This document shows, in pieces, positions 24,487 to 36,119 of a DNA stretch of 64,000 nucleotides. Source of the DNA: Ochromonas danica (lineage: Eukaryota > Sar > Chrysophyceae > Chromulinales > Chromulinaceae); the NCBI GenBank assembly GCA_015146655.1, contig VKHL01000003.1, positions 1 through 64,000 on the forward strand. The letters are read 5' to 3'. Each line of letters begins with the position of its first letter. Position 1 is the first letter of the stretch. The notes beneath the pieces are model-generated. The model did not search any database and was not told the origin of the DNA. It saw only the letters and a list, made by a program, of their open reading frames with translations. A program made the translations under genes and the position numbers.

Positions 24487-27400
24487 TTAAAGAAAAACAA
24501 ACCATTGTGTCTGGAGAACTGCATGATGAACTATAAAACAGAGCTGCTCGTTGTTATCCAGACTTTTCTTGGCCTTGCATAATCGAATACTCGCGTCTTT
24601 GCATAGAAGTAAACTCGGAGAACATCCAAATCTACTCAAATCTATAGTCTTCACACAAGCATCTGCAATGTTCCAAGTCTTGGTGAGTAACTCCAAATAA
24701 ATGACTTGAAGATTTGCCACATTAGCAGGGACTAGACACAAGTAATTATCACAGAAGCCGATATCATGATATGTTCCGTCAGATATCAGCTTCGCTCTCA
24801 GACCCCTGCTGTTCACTTTCGCAGAAATGTCCGCAACAGAGAGCACATGTGTACTGTCGGTCGCGTTTTCAACCGTTGGCCGAAATACAAGAAAAGCGAA
24901 CTTGGCAGCGGCTTGAATCACCACATGAGACTGGAGCAAAGTACAAGGCTTTCTGAAGTCTTCTTGTTTCACAGAAATCACTTGCCAGCTTGACTCTACA
25001 TAGTATAAAGAAGAGGAATATCAAACGGCAATCATAAAGAAAAACGCAGAAATAGTGTACCTTCATTATTCGAGATGTCACATAGAAATATGTCATTAGT
25101 ATTGTTGGATACCCAACAGTAACATTGTAATAACTTCTCTTCTGCATAAGTTGAACAAGGAATAAAACGGGCATCTGTGGGAATGTGCGAAGCACCCATT
25201 GAGTGCTGAACAAGATGATCTAATCGGCCAAGTACCACGTTATCAAGTCCTTGAAAAACGTGAACAAAACCTGTTTTGAAAACGTATCCTTCCATTAAAA
25301 CAATGAAAGGAAGACGAAGCCCCTCAACATGAAAATCGTCCCGGAAGGATACTTGAAGAACACCATCGGCTCTATGATACGCTGCATGAGCAGCCTGAGC
25401 GCCCTTGAGATAGGAGACTGTCTTACTATTTCCCGCATGCCCTTCTTCGATGATATTCTCTGATTTACCACGTTCTCCTAAACAATCCAATGAATCTATC
25501 TCCTGAAATGACTCGGTTTCATAGAGAATCAGAAGTCCATTCGCCAACCCTACCAGCAACCATCGCCCATCTTTCGATAATGACATGCATAGACACATTT
25601 TGGGCAGAGCAGAAGAAGTCTAAGCAAACAAGCCAAAACAAGCTCAAATTTGGCAGCCTAAAAACATCAACATGCACTTCACCTGTAATCCAGTCGGGAG
25701 ATGATTTACGGACAAGCTATTTTCATGCAAACCAACAAGGATGGAAGCGTCCCTGAAAATATAAGCATCGCGAAGCTTCTCTGCAGGAGCGGGACTACTA
25801 ACAATGTAGGCTTTTCTGACATTGGATACCCGTTTAGCGCAGTCCAACCAACTACAACACAACATTTTATTCAGCAATCAATACACAAATTAAATCATAC
25901 AACTGAACCTTATAAACCCTTGTCGGTTAGCTGAAAACAAGACTGTAGTGGATTTATGCTTGCTAAGAACTGGAATCAGCTTCAAGAACTTTGGAGCATA
26001 GGGCAATAGATGCTGTCACATCGAGTCAAATGTAACACACCATATGAAAATCGGCCAAATCAGAATCTCCATACCTTTGAAAATAGAGATATTTTCGCTT
26101 TTATTGAATAATCTCCCATCTCTTCAATTCTGAGCATGAGTATTCGAGCTTTAACGCCACTGCACAAAGCGAGCATGAACTGACTCTGATTCATGCATCT
26201 TGCAGCAAGAACAGTGGATTCGACATCCTGAGCATGATTCATAATGCGTGATTAATCAACATACCAGTTATCGAAAGCAAGCCATATCGAAATCTATACC
26301 TGACTGGTGATCACCGGCAGGAAGGAAGGCAATGTCAATATAGCAGTCTTTATAATAAGACTATCGTGGGAAGCGTTTGTTTCGCTAGCTACGTTGATAT
26401 GTAATTTGCCAGAGTTATCCAACATGAAAAAAGATAGATCTTTCCAACACGTTTGGGTATTGGTGCCGACACAAGTAGCGGTAATATAACGGATAGGATG
26501 CTTTAACAACTAAAGCCACACACAAATTTTGCTCAAGATGCGAATAAAAGAACTTTTGTGAGCGAGCTTACATTTTTCCATGAAACTTCCAATTCCATGC
26601 CGTTTTGATTGATTGAGAGGAGCAAGGCAGCGGAGGGACCAATGACTAACAAGTAAATCAAGCCAGCTTCGCTTCCATAGAGCGGCTGAAAGAGCAACAT
26701 GGAGCTTCCGCAAGAGATCGCAACATTTTGTGACTGAATACAAAAGACAGAAGTTTCCTTTTGAATGGTAATCACAACAACATGCAACCCAACTTGTCCA
26801 TGCGCTTCCTCCCGATTAACTACAGCTACTACTATGGAGCTACCATTCACAAAGGATAGCTGAAGGGAGTTATCTCTTTCAGAAATCCAGGGTAAAGTTA
26901 GCTCAGTAACGACATTAGACTGTGTTGCTACATGCCACCATGACAAAAGTGTTATATTTTCCGACTGAATTATAGCAGCAACTTGCTCTCCATCACAGGA
27001 TATGGTAACAGCCATCACTTTCAACACGACTTCGCTGCTCCTATTTCGCTCATAAATATTCTCAAATGATAGTGAGTACTTCTTAAATGTCGACATATCC
27101 ACTAACATAACCTGAGGAAGCAACAATTTCTCAGATTAGCCAGGAATTTGAGTTGCAAATTATATAGCTTACCGAGAAGCCATCGCTGATGACACCAACT
27201 TCATTTGATCGCGATATTTCTATTGACAAATGCGTTGTAAGCTTCTCATTGAAGTAATATGTAGTGGGACAACTTTACCAAAAAGTTCAATTTGACATGC
27301 TAATACAGGACAAAGAAGGCTATTGGAAGCAGTAATAAAGGATGGCGCATTGGGAAATTTTGACCACCATCTGTTCATGGAATTATATGCTTGCTTAGAG

Positions 27401-30400
27401 AACGAAGTTGCTGTACTTGACTTAGACAGAATTCCAGCAACATCATGCACAGTGCATTCCAAGTGAACCAGATTTTCCAGTTGGGAAGACGAGACCTTAT
27501 TATCAAGAGACGCATTTCGATCAATGTCCGTCGACCCGTCTTCATCGCTACTATCTTGAATATCCAATTCTTCCTTTTTATCAGTGCTTCGAATCCCATG
27601 ATTCTCGTCAGGATCTTCAAAGAAAAAGCTGACGATAGATTGGTCCAAACTGCTACGAACGGACTTCAAAGGATCAGCAACTTCATCACGAGCAAGAATA
27701 CCGGGAGTCATAGACATGATTTTACTTGTCATATCGATTGGAGGCTCACAAGCTTCAGAGACAACCAAACGCTCTGCATTAACCACCGCCTCGTCCCTAT
27801 CATCGACCTTCCGAGACTGTTCTTCACGATTTTCCGCAAATTCATGATTTAAAATGTCTCTTACGACATCAGAATCTACCTCCGCGAGGTGACCCTCGTT
27901 CAAGATACTCTGCCGAAAAGGTGTTTCGCAAGCTGATGTCTCTATCACGCAATGCGGAGCCTCAGTTTCATCAAAGCCGCTCGTGCTTGCCGCTTCAAGC
28001 ATATCTTTGTTCATTTTCCAGAAATTCAAGCAACCTTGATCATCTCCAATAATAACCTTGCCGAGAGCCAGACTAGCAATTGCACAAGATGGCATGCCAA
28101 AGGAGTTCTCGTAATATTGGGGACTTGTAAGAGCAGCACGTTGGTCACGGGATTCTGCAGTGCGTCTAAAACGTAAGAAGGCAAATCTATGCCGATTTGC
28201 AGCGCGGCTGCTATCACTGTCTTTCATCGATTGCGTCGATTGGAAGGAAGAAATCCCAAAATTAGAATATGTTTTCTTGATAGAAGAGTTCGCTTTGTTT
28301 GACGATTCCTTGCCTTTAGAAGCAACCACCATTACAATAAGACCCGAAGAATCAGACTGAACAAATACGGGGCTATCAACACGATGTCGTGTTATAGTGG
28401 GTAGAAGTCCATTCGACTCATTACCGATTGGAATGGATAAAACAAACTTGTCAGTAATGAGCATTAACATATCATTCAGACCATCGATAAAGTTTGCACT
28501 CAATAGAACTCCCAAAGATAAACCTTGCTGGCCTCCAAAAATAGAATTCCCAGAGTTGGAAAAGATCCCATTAGCTTGTCCTGAAATTTGATCCCATTTT
28601 AAAAACACAGACCAATCATCTGTATTCACTATAGTAAGACTCTCGATGTAATCAAAGGCTAAAACAAAGAACTTATGCGATGGCGAAATATCCATGAGCG
28701 GCAAACAACCACAGCTTCCTTCCAACTTTGTTTTGAGGAGAATGGACAGCTCTTCTTGAGTATCTGACACAGTGAACACGCCTTGTTTATCCGCTGAACC
28801 CAATAAAATACGACCACCACCATCTTGAAAACTCACTACGCGAGATATCTCACCATCGTGCAACTTGCATTCGAAAATTGACCTGGCAGAGACCATGTCG
28901 AGAATACGCACCATTCCACTGGAAAAGCCGCAGATGATTGCTGCTTCACGATCTTTCCAACAAATGCACGTTGGACAATCACCTTCAGATACAAATTCCA
29001 AAGATTGATGCCCGCTGCTCATATTCCATACGCGAATAGTATAATCATCCGAGATTGTTGCAATTTCGGAGCCATCAGGACGGACGATTATCTGACATAT
29101 TGTCGCAGTGTGAGAACGCAAAATGGTCCGATAACTATGCACGCCAAAAGCAACGTGACTCGCGACAGAAACAATAAAAGGAAATCTGATGTTGCATTAC
29201 CTGTGTTCACTGACATTAAGTACTCCAAGCGTGCCAACTGGAGTGCCCACCGCCATTACCTTTCCGTCTGAACTTGCTGCAATACTAACCACGCTACCTT
29301 CATGCCTAGCTTCCAGAAGATAGTCATTGAAATCAAGCGGCCATATCCGCAGTCTTTTGTCTTCACTTCCTGTAACGGCATAACCTCCAACAAGTTTGAA
29401 GGCAGTAATAGGAGAGGAGTGGAGTTGGAAAGCACAAACTACTTGCTCGGAAGAGCCATCGACTTTGAGAATGAGCCCTTTATTTGAGGAAACAAAAAAG
29501 TGTTGGGGAATGGGGTCCACAGGAGACAATCGATTGATGCAAATTTCGTTGAACACGAATCCTCTGCAGAACGAATTAAGAATAATTGGCCTTCCAGGAA
29601 GATGCTTCTTCCTGATCCTCCAAAGCCTAATATTTTCTTTCCCACAAGTGATAACACCAACTGAATCCCCCAACCCGCAACTCACGTTCAAGATGTTGTA
29701 CTCAGAGGTCTGTTGAGCGATGACACTAGAATGACGAGTTACTCCATTTTCAATTACTCCTTTGGATGATGCAAGCAAGGCAACATCCCACACAACGAGC
29801 TGTTGTCTTTTCAGGCTGTCTGTGCCTACAGTTACCAACTGACTGCTTAGTGGATTGAAATTTAGGCACGAAATGAAACCAGAATATGGACGAAGGGTGC
29901 TCATTCTTCGGCCTTCACGCAAATCCCAAAGAATTACGATACCACCTTCAATATCGCCTTCAGCAGAAGCCAAGTATCGTTCGTCAGGAGATATCTAAAA
30001 ATCACGGAGAATATTATTGCAAAGCCATTAAAGTCTATCTAAGCCACTTACTTCAAGCCTCGTCACATTAGCAGCGTGGCCCTTTAAAAAACACTGAGCT
30101 GAAAGAAATCCGCCATCGTGACGATTACGACCAATACTAAAGGCTCTCCAAAACCCCTCAGATGGGATAGGATGAGGGTGTTCCAAATCGATCATTAGTA
30201 AGTTGGAACCTGCGCTAGTGAGCAGCATTCTCCCTCCATAGAGCAAGAGCAATGGACCACCTCGATAGAACAAAGTCTGTTCGAGTGCCAGCAATCGGTC
30301 TCCACCGCGCACAGAAACAGCGGGGTTCGGCGTATCTTGCTTTCTTAACGAGTCCATTGTTAATTTCGCCTCCTCTCCTCTGTAGCCTTCAATTGTGTTC

Positions 30401-31498
30401 ACATTAGAGCTAACGGCTAAAGACTGTGGTGTCAATGAGGGGATTGATTCAGCTATTCCACCATTGTTAATGGAGAGAGATGTTGACGATTGAAGCCGCT
30501 TTTCTTGTTCTCCAAGCGCAGAAATAGCATCCTTGGTAGAATTCTCAGCAGATGGAGGAGGCGGAGGCACAGGACTGCCGACATTCGTGGGCAACGATGG
30601 TAGTTCTTTGTTACCTCTGAGACTTTGGAAATATTCACAGAGATCAAGGATAGGAGGAGGAATTCCCTGGGGTTTGATGGCCAGTTCTTTTGGTAAAGCG
30701 CTCTGTCAAAGGAAAGCAAAATAATATCTAAACAAGAATAGATTATATACAATAGTGTTTTTCACCTCATTTGGCAGAATACTATCCGTGGAAACCACAT
30801 CACGAACCAAAATATTTGAGCATATTTGGATTTTCTAATATAATGGCACATAGAATCAAGCAAATTACTCATCAAGAGGCTAAATATTCAGCTAATCACC
30901 TTTACAAACGAGAATTTGACAGTTTGCTTAGAATTTGAGGTTTGACAATATTGCTCAAAGACACGATTAAGGTCTAAAGCAAATATGTGCCAACCTGCAA
31001 GGAGAGGCAACGGTAATCTTTCAAAATAAAAGAATGTGAGCACCGGCAAAATTATTCACACTATATTAGTTACCTAAGGCTTCTACCAAAGAATCGTGGA
31101 GAGTCTTTGTCATAAAGTGTGGAGAGAGTGAGATGCATGGCAGCTCCTGTACTTGTTACAACCTCCAAATGAATGGTTGACACATTACTTTGTAGGAAGG
31201 ACAACTGAAAATTTAAAACGGGTCCAATGATATTCAGGTCCTGAAAGATGATGTAATTATTGGCAGAAACGGATCCTTTGATGCGGTAAACCAGGCGACC
31301 GATATTCTTGTCCATTACTTCCGTCACGTCACCAGTTTTAATGAATAGGGTGGGATCGTGCCGAAAAGCAGATGCGACAGAGAATGGTTGCTTGTGAACT
31401 ACGAATCAGGATCAGCAAGTGGAAGAAAGCGATTAAGACCCTGCTTGAAACAACAGCGGGAACACTCTTACCATCAGAGATCTTTCCACTCGTTCCAT
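24487..31498 (-). CDS. WDR90: POC16/WDR90-type centriole and cilium protein
   Basis: Fourteen exons: 31498-31472, 31390-31087, 30994-30900, 30834-30766, 30702-30052, 29994-29201, 29134-27173, 27111-26572, 26509-26300, 26227-26075, 26012-25909, 25851-25683, 25619-25061, 24995-24487. The product is about 2048 residues (animal WDR90 is about 1750). The N-terminal 140 residues are a CFAP20-like (DUF667) domain, with VYRIKGSVSANNYI and GWHIFALDLNRVF as clear family blocks. A Pro-rich linker follows, then many WD40 repeats (for example VTGSEDKRLRIWPLD and IATISDDYTIRVWNM). Known members (Chlamydomonas POC16, human WDR90) line the inner wall of the centriole and stabilise its microtubules. All phases agree except inside exon 7, where the frame changes at the GGG run at 27266-27268 and the exon is one nucleotide short. 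A lost base in a run of C on the coding strand would explain this. Confidence 0.9.
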
Positions 31499-31815
31499 CT
31501 CTTCTTTCCCTGCTCATTTCTATCGTTATGAGATAGCGCCACTTGCAATGAGAATAACGATTGGAGTTCGAGTGATCTTCAAATAAATGCTCTCGATTGG
31601 ATTTGAATGCTTGGGGTTGTTTTCAAATCAAGAGAATCGACTTCTGGGGCTGTCTGTTTCTCGAGAAACAGTCTTCTGCTTCGCGCTTCCAGCTTCCAAC
31701 CTTGCTCAACGTTATTTGATGAATCAAATGGTCAAAGGGTGCGGTCAAATCATAGGGTTAGCTTATTTGAGCCTGTCTTGAGAAGTCGGAGGTGAAGATC
31801 CGACGCTACCTTTAA
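31499..31815. promoter_or_regulatory. Divergent promoter region, POC16 / coiled-coil gene
   Basis: The POC16/WDR90 start codon (31498, minus) and the coiled-coil gene start codon (31816, plus) diverge from this 317-bp region, so both promoters lie within it. It contains a perfect 18-bp palindrome, listed separately. I see no clear TATA box. Confidence 0.5.
31654..31671. promoter_or_regulatory. Perfect 18-bp palindrome in a divergent promoter
   Basis: The sequence CTGTTTCTCGAGAAACAG is its own reverse complement over all 18 bases. It sits near the middle of the region between two divergent genes, one of them a centriole/cilium gene. A dimeric transcription factor site is the natural reading. 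The half-site arrangement resembles ciliary X-boxes (GTTRCC..GGYAAC), but the core bases differ. The factor is unknown. Confidence 0.45.
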
Positions 31816-32586
31816 ATGAATCTTGAGTTCACTTTGAGTGATGCATTGGAAGAAAATCGTCACTTGAGACAGCAGATGAACTTCCTCCTCACCACGTTGG
31901 CCGAAGTGGAGGGAAGAGTTATTGCCAGTGACGAAGAGCTCATAGTCTTGAGAAGAGGATGCAATGATCTCCGAACGGAGGTGGATCAGGTGCGATCGGA
32001 ATTGGTCCAACAGAAGATGCTCAACCAAGAGATGGCTGCTAAGGTCAAAGAGGCTTGCGCTCAACTCAGAGCCAGCGAAGATTCAAACGCCAAACTCAAA
32101 GTTGAGCTGCTGCAAATGGCTAAATTGAAGTCAGAGTTAAAGGGTTTGTACCATAAACTTGACCAGGAGCGGAAAGCTCTATCCTCATTAGACCTTCACG
32201 TCAAGGAGTTGAGAGTTAGGTGCGAGAGAATGGACATCGAGCATTGCACTCTGCGTAAAGAGCAGAAGGAGCATTTATCGAGGGAGGAGAAATTAAGAAC
32301 CACGTGTAACTCACTGCAGAGTCAAGTGGCAGGTAGTATTGTATATATATATTGCTTCTGCCAACTTATCTCTATACACTTCAAACCACGTCATGCAGTG
32401 TTACAGAATGACAAAGAAGACTTGTTGCGGCAAAATCAAGAATTGCGTCTGAATATTCAGGGGATAATGTCCAACAGTGAGTTGAGAGGGACGATGGACA
32501 TGGGGACCTTCGACAACCGTTCTTCTTCAGACGATAGAATGAAGAAACGAAGCAGAAATAAGGTAAGACGGAGCTCCAACAAATAG
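31816..32586 (+). CDS. Coiled-coil protein of unknown function
   Basis: The frame encodes 256 residues if read straight through, or 234 if a 66-nt GT-AG intron (32333-32398) is removed. The intron keeps the frame and has no stop, so both forms are possible. The intron form looks right, because the inserted residues (SIVYIYCFCQLISIHFKP) break an otherwise strongly heptad-patterned, charged helix. Residues 5-190 are coiled coil with Leu and Ala at a and d positions. The C-terminal 35 residues are basic and Ser-rich. It shares a divergent promoter region with POC16/WDR90, which may hint at a centriole or flagellum role. No family is recognised. Confidence 0.75.
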   Translation: MNLEFTLSDALEENRHLRQQMNFLLTTLAEVEGRVIASDEELIVLRRGCNDLRTEVDQVRSELVQQKMLNQEMAAKVKEACAQLRASEDSNAKLKVELLQMAKLKSELKGLYHKLDQERKALSSLDLHVKELRVRCERMDIEHCTLRKEQKEHLSREEKLRTTCNSLQSQVAGSIVYIYCFCQLISIHFKPRHAVLQNDKEDLLRQNQELRLNIQGIMSNSELRGTMDMGTFDNRSSSDDRMKKRSRNKVRRSSNK

Positions 32587-32756
32587 TTGTGTCACGTTAG
32601 CCACTAACAATGGGAAATTAAGGTCACTGAAGGAATTGAGGACTGCGCATGCACTTTCCTTGGGTGGAAAATCTCATGAAGCTTGATTGTAATATAATTA
32701 GCAAGCCACCTTTCTATTCAATAGCTATTTCCTATCCAACTACGTGATCAAATCGC

Positions 32757-34118
32757 TCAATATCGACGACCAGGTTGAGCTTGTGTAGGGTAGGCAGCAG
32801 CTTGCTGGAGGAGCAGAGGAATATCTTGGGTAAGCACCTTATCCATCTCATATACTAAGTTTTTGTCAAGTTTCTTGAAGTCGGATATGTCTTTCACTTC
32901 ACTAAGCATGCGACGATATTGCTCTACACTTGGAAAATCACCAAGAGGAAGATTATATCTTCTCGCACAAGCTATAAATTCTCTATCCAAACGGCCCAAC
33001 AACTTCTTCTGCTTTTCCGATTTGCCCAACACATAAGGCATTTGCTTACGCAAATAGTGAATAATATATGCATGAACCTTCACACTTCTTGCTCTTTTCA
33101 CAAGCTCGTTGATGCGACGAACAACTTTGCAAGCAAGCAAGCATAAATAAGATGGTGATGCTGTTTACGACGTAAATAACTCACCTGCATTTTGAGGTAG
33201 ATTCATCATTTCATTTAACAGATCCTGCTTTTCTCGCTCGAGAAGAGCTCTAAGAGAACATTCGCATTTGTAAGTGTCATCGATTTTTTACGAAGTGAAA
33301 GTGTGTCATCAACCCCACCTATTGTCCTGATTCTTGATGGGCATATCCCAAAAGCTGCCTAAATACACTCGAGATGCCTCAGGGGTTTGAACAACTTTCC
33401 CCAAAGACCACATGAGAGCTCCGTAGACCCGTAGAAGGGCTTGACTATCCATTGAGTCGGCCTTGTTCAACACAATGCGAATTTTCTCCTGATGAGGCTT
33501 TAAGACATCCAATACAGTCTTCAATTCATCCGAAATATCAAGTTTATGAGCGTCAAACATCACGATAATCATATCAGCTCTCTCTGCAAACCACTTAATC
33601 ACTTCACCAAAGTCGTAATCACGTCCAATTCTCTGTTTCTCACCTGCCAGAACCCCTGGTGTATCGACTATAGTGATATTTCTAAGGATAGTAGCAGAAA
33701 CTTCAGCTCCTTCAAACTTGGTGAGAAAATTATTTCCAAACGATGCCAATCCTCGAAAGGGTTTGGAAGGCTGCATGACCAAGGCGTGCCCAGGAATATG
33801 GCGGCCAGTCAACTGATCATCTGCCGAATGCATGATGGCAGTGAACCGATCTGTTGTCGGCTCGGGCCCAATTCTCTGTCCAGGGAAATCCTTTTTAAGT
33901 AAGCTGCGAATGAAGGAAGTCTTTCCCACAGAGTATTGCCCGATGATAAGCACCATGGGTTTCGCATCGAAGTCGCTTGGTCCCAACGGTGGAGAGCCAA
34001 AATGAGCATACTTTGAAGCCATTTCCAAAGGCAGTACTTTCTTTTTATATAGTTGCTTCAAACCTTCAAACACGACATCTTTGTCAACAAGACTTATATC
34101 CTGTCTCAGTTGGGACAT
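32757..34118 (-). CDS. EHD: EHD-type dynamin-like ATPase lacking an EH domain
   Basis: Three exons, 34118-33319, 33249-33185 and 33124-32757, join in phase to 410 residues. EHD proteins bind ATP, oligomerise on curved membranes and remodel endocytic, recycling and ciliary-pocket membranes. The N-terminal EHD_N helix (EGLKQLYKKKVLPLE) is followed by the nucleotide-binding domain, with P-loop GQYSVGKT (60-67), switch I threonines in GPEPTTDRF, DTPG (152-155) and NKAD (218-221), then the strongly conserved RVYGALMWSLGKV. The second helical domain carries EKQDLLNEMMNLPQNA and KRARSVKVHAYIIHYLRK. The protein stops after TQAQPGRRY. Animal EHDs of about 530 residues end in an EH domain and plant ones start with it; neither is present here. 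The start at 34118 lacks the usual short N-terminal segment, so a further 5' exon cannot be excluded. Confidence 0.92.
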
Positions 34119-34788
34119 ATCTACAACGGGACAATGAATTATGATATCAATATCAATAAAGGAGCTATGGCATTTAAGAATCTAACCAAAAGAATTTTGT
34201 TGAGTATTTGCACGATTGGTTGGTATCGAGCTGCTTCTTGGTGGAAGGTCCTGGGGAGGCATCTGAGGAGCATTTTGTTACACGATGATGCTGGAAGGAC
34301 AAAAATGCAAAACTGACCTGTTGATGGGGCGCAAAATTATCCATCGACATACTTCCCAAAATGGGAAATGTTTTCCAAAATAGTAAAGATGACAGCAGAT
34401 ATATGCTCCATAGGAACTGCTTTCGAAACATTTTGAGAAATTGTGGGAGCTTCTTGTTATGGAGGTGAAGGAGCTCGTTCCATGGATTTCCATGGATTTC
34501 TCATGTGTGACGATAATTAGTCTATTTGGTGCCTTTGCTAGCCCCATGTTCTTTGTTGTAAACCACTCTCCGCTTCCTTATCCTAGCCATATAAGCATCT
34601 TCTTCGTAGCCACAACACTATGAATCCGTTATATGATCCATTTCTTTGCCAGCTTCTTGGAGCAATTTTCATTCACATCTATTTTGGTTGTCTAGAGAAA
34701 GAGCAGTTGGACAAAAATAAACGAAGTTTTGTTGGTGATTGATTGTATTATTATACATTTCAGTAGGAATCCTTCACCCTCCTCCGAT
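34119..34788. other. Intergenic region upstream of the EHD gene
   Basis: No gene is supported. The left part is the likely promoter of the minus-strand EHD gene. Two perfect tandem copies of a 10-bp unit (CATGGATTTC) lie at 34481-34500. Short open frames on both strands show no protein features that I recognise. Confidence 0.45.
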
Positions 34789-35890
34789 TTAGGTCCATTT
34801 TCTAAGGAGACTCTTCTTCAGGAACACCCAATCGTTTCCTAATAATTCACCTGGCAGCGCTTGATACAGGATGAAAAGAACGGACAAGATAGAAAAGATT
34901 CCAGAGCGCTTGCAATGAACTCCAATAGCATCTTGATTGAATGCTTGGTCAGTGAAGTTTTCGAACGGAATTGGAGCCAACGTCCATTGAAAATATCTTT
35001 CGGTTCACTTCCTCATTCAACACAATGCGACAGTTGGTGACTTTGTAACTCTTCTCAGAATTCCATTGTGAAAGAACTGCATGTATTGAGAGAGTCATCC
35101 CAATCTTTTCCATGTTGCGGGATAGTTAAGCACATTAGTGGCACCCAAAAAGAAACTCCAAAACCGTAAGTCTCTTTTCTTGTTTCTTGAAACATGGCTT
35201 CGGTCTAATCGTACATATAAAAGAAGCAGGACATTTCATAACATCAAATCTCTTTATCATTGAGAGCTCTTCCCCTTTTAAACGCTGGATTCGCTCTTCT
35301 CCACCACCCACCTCTAGATACGAACCTTGTCCACGAAGATAATCTAGATCTTGTCTCGGTAAAGGACATGATTTATCAACAACAGCATTTAAACACGCAA
35401 ATTAGAGATCAAGAGCGCTTTTTGGTGTTATAAACCATGAACCACTTTGCGCCTCCATCAAAACTTGATTAACAGTAACCACAATATTATCAGCAGTCAT
35501 GGAGCTGAGATGATACTTGAACAGGTGATAGGCAAGTCGATTGTCTATGTTTAACTCTGAATCTAATTGATGGTCACCGCGAAAGCAGCAATTCTCAAGA
35601 ACAATGCCATCAGTCCTCCAAAACGACAATGCAAGAGCTCAAAATTCCTGTCAGGGGACCCTTAAAAGCAACACAATCTCCTTGACTTGTGGAAAAGCAT
35701 AAATACTAGCAGCCAAGTGGTGAACAGCCAAAACTGAATACTCAAGTCGGCCTGACGATGGAGCAGCCGAGTTAGCTAGCATGCCTCACTCTAACCAAGA
35801 ACATACCCAAACAGAATTAATGATCAGTGCCACCAAACTCACTCAAATGTTGTGGACATGATTCCTCAGCAACATAGCACATGTTGAAGT
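34789..35890 (-). pseudogene. Decayed or unresolved coding region, family unknown
   Basis: Read on the minus strand, this stretch has a series of coding-looking segments in different frames. Examples are CYVAEESCPQHLSEFGG, LEYSVLAVHHLAASIYAFP, VAFKGPLTGILSSC, TDGIVLENCCFRGDHQ with about 60 further residues, SCPLPRQDLDYLRGQGSY, QWNSEKSYKVTNCRIVLNE and a last segment holding a possible membrane helix (FSILSVLFILYQALPG) with its stop codon at 34789-34791. I could not join them with introns like those of neighbouring genes, and stop codons fall between them, so the simplest reading is a pseudogene with several breaks. A real gene with unusual introns or sequence errors remains possible. The Cys content and the hydrophobic segment suggest a secreted or membrane protein. 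No family is recognised. Confidence 0.4.
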
Positions 35891-36119
35891 GGATGTTGAG
35901 TTTTGAGAATTACGGGATTTGCAATTGCGATTTTTGACTTGCATTCGCCGAGATTTGGATGTCAAGACTTGCGGAAGTGGGAATTTCCGCGGAATTTCCT
36001 TGCAAATGCTTCGCGCCGCACGGCTGGGAAGAGGACGGTGGCAGCGAGGCCAGCTGAGCTGCTGCTGGAACTAGGATTGGGAGAAGAATGCCCTCATCGT
36101 CGCGTCACAACATGCTCCA

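Noticed and set aside
31499-31518. More upstream ATG at 31518 for POC16/WDR90
   Set aside because: This frame meets a stop before the splice donor. The ATG at 31498 leads in phase into the CFAP20-like domain.
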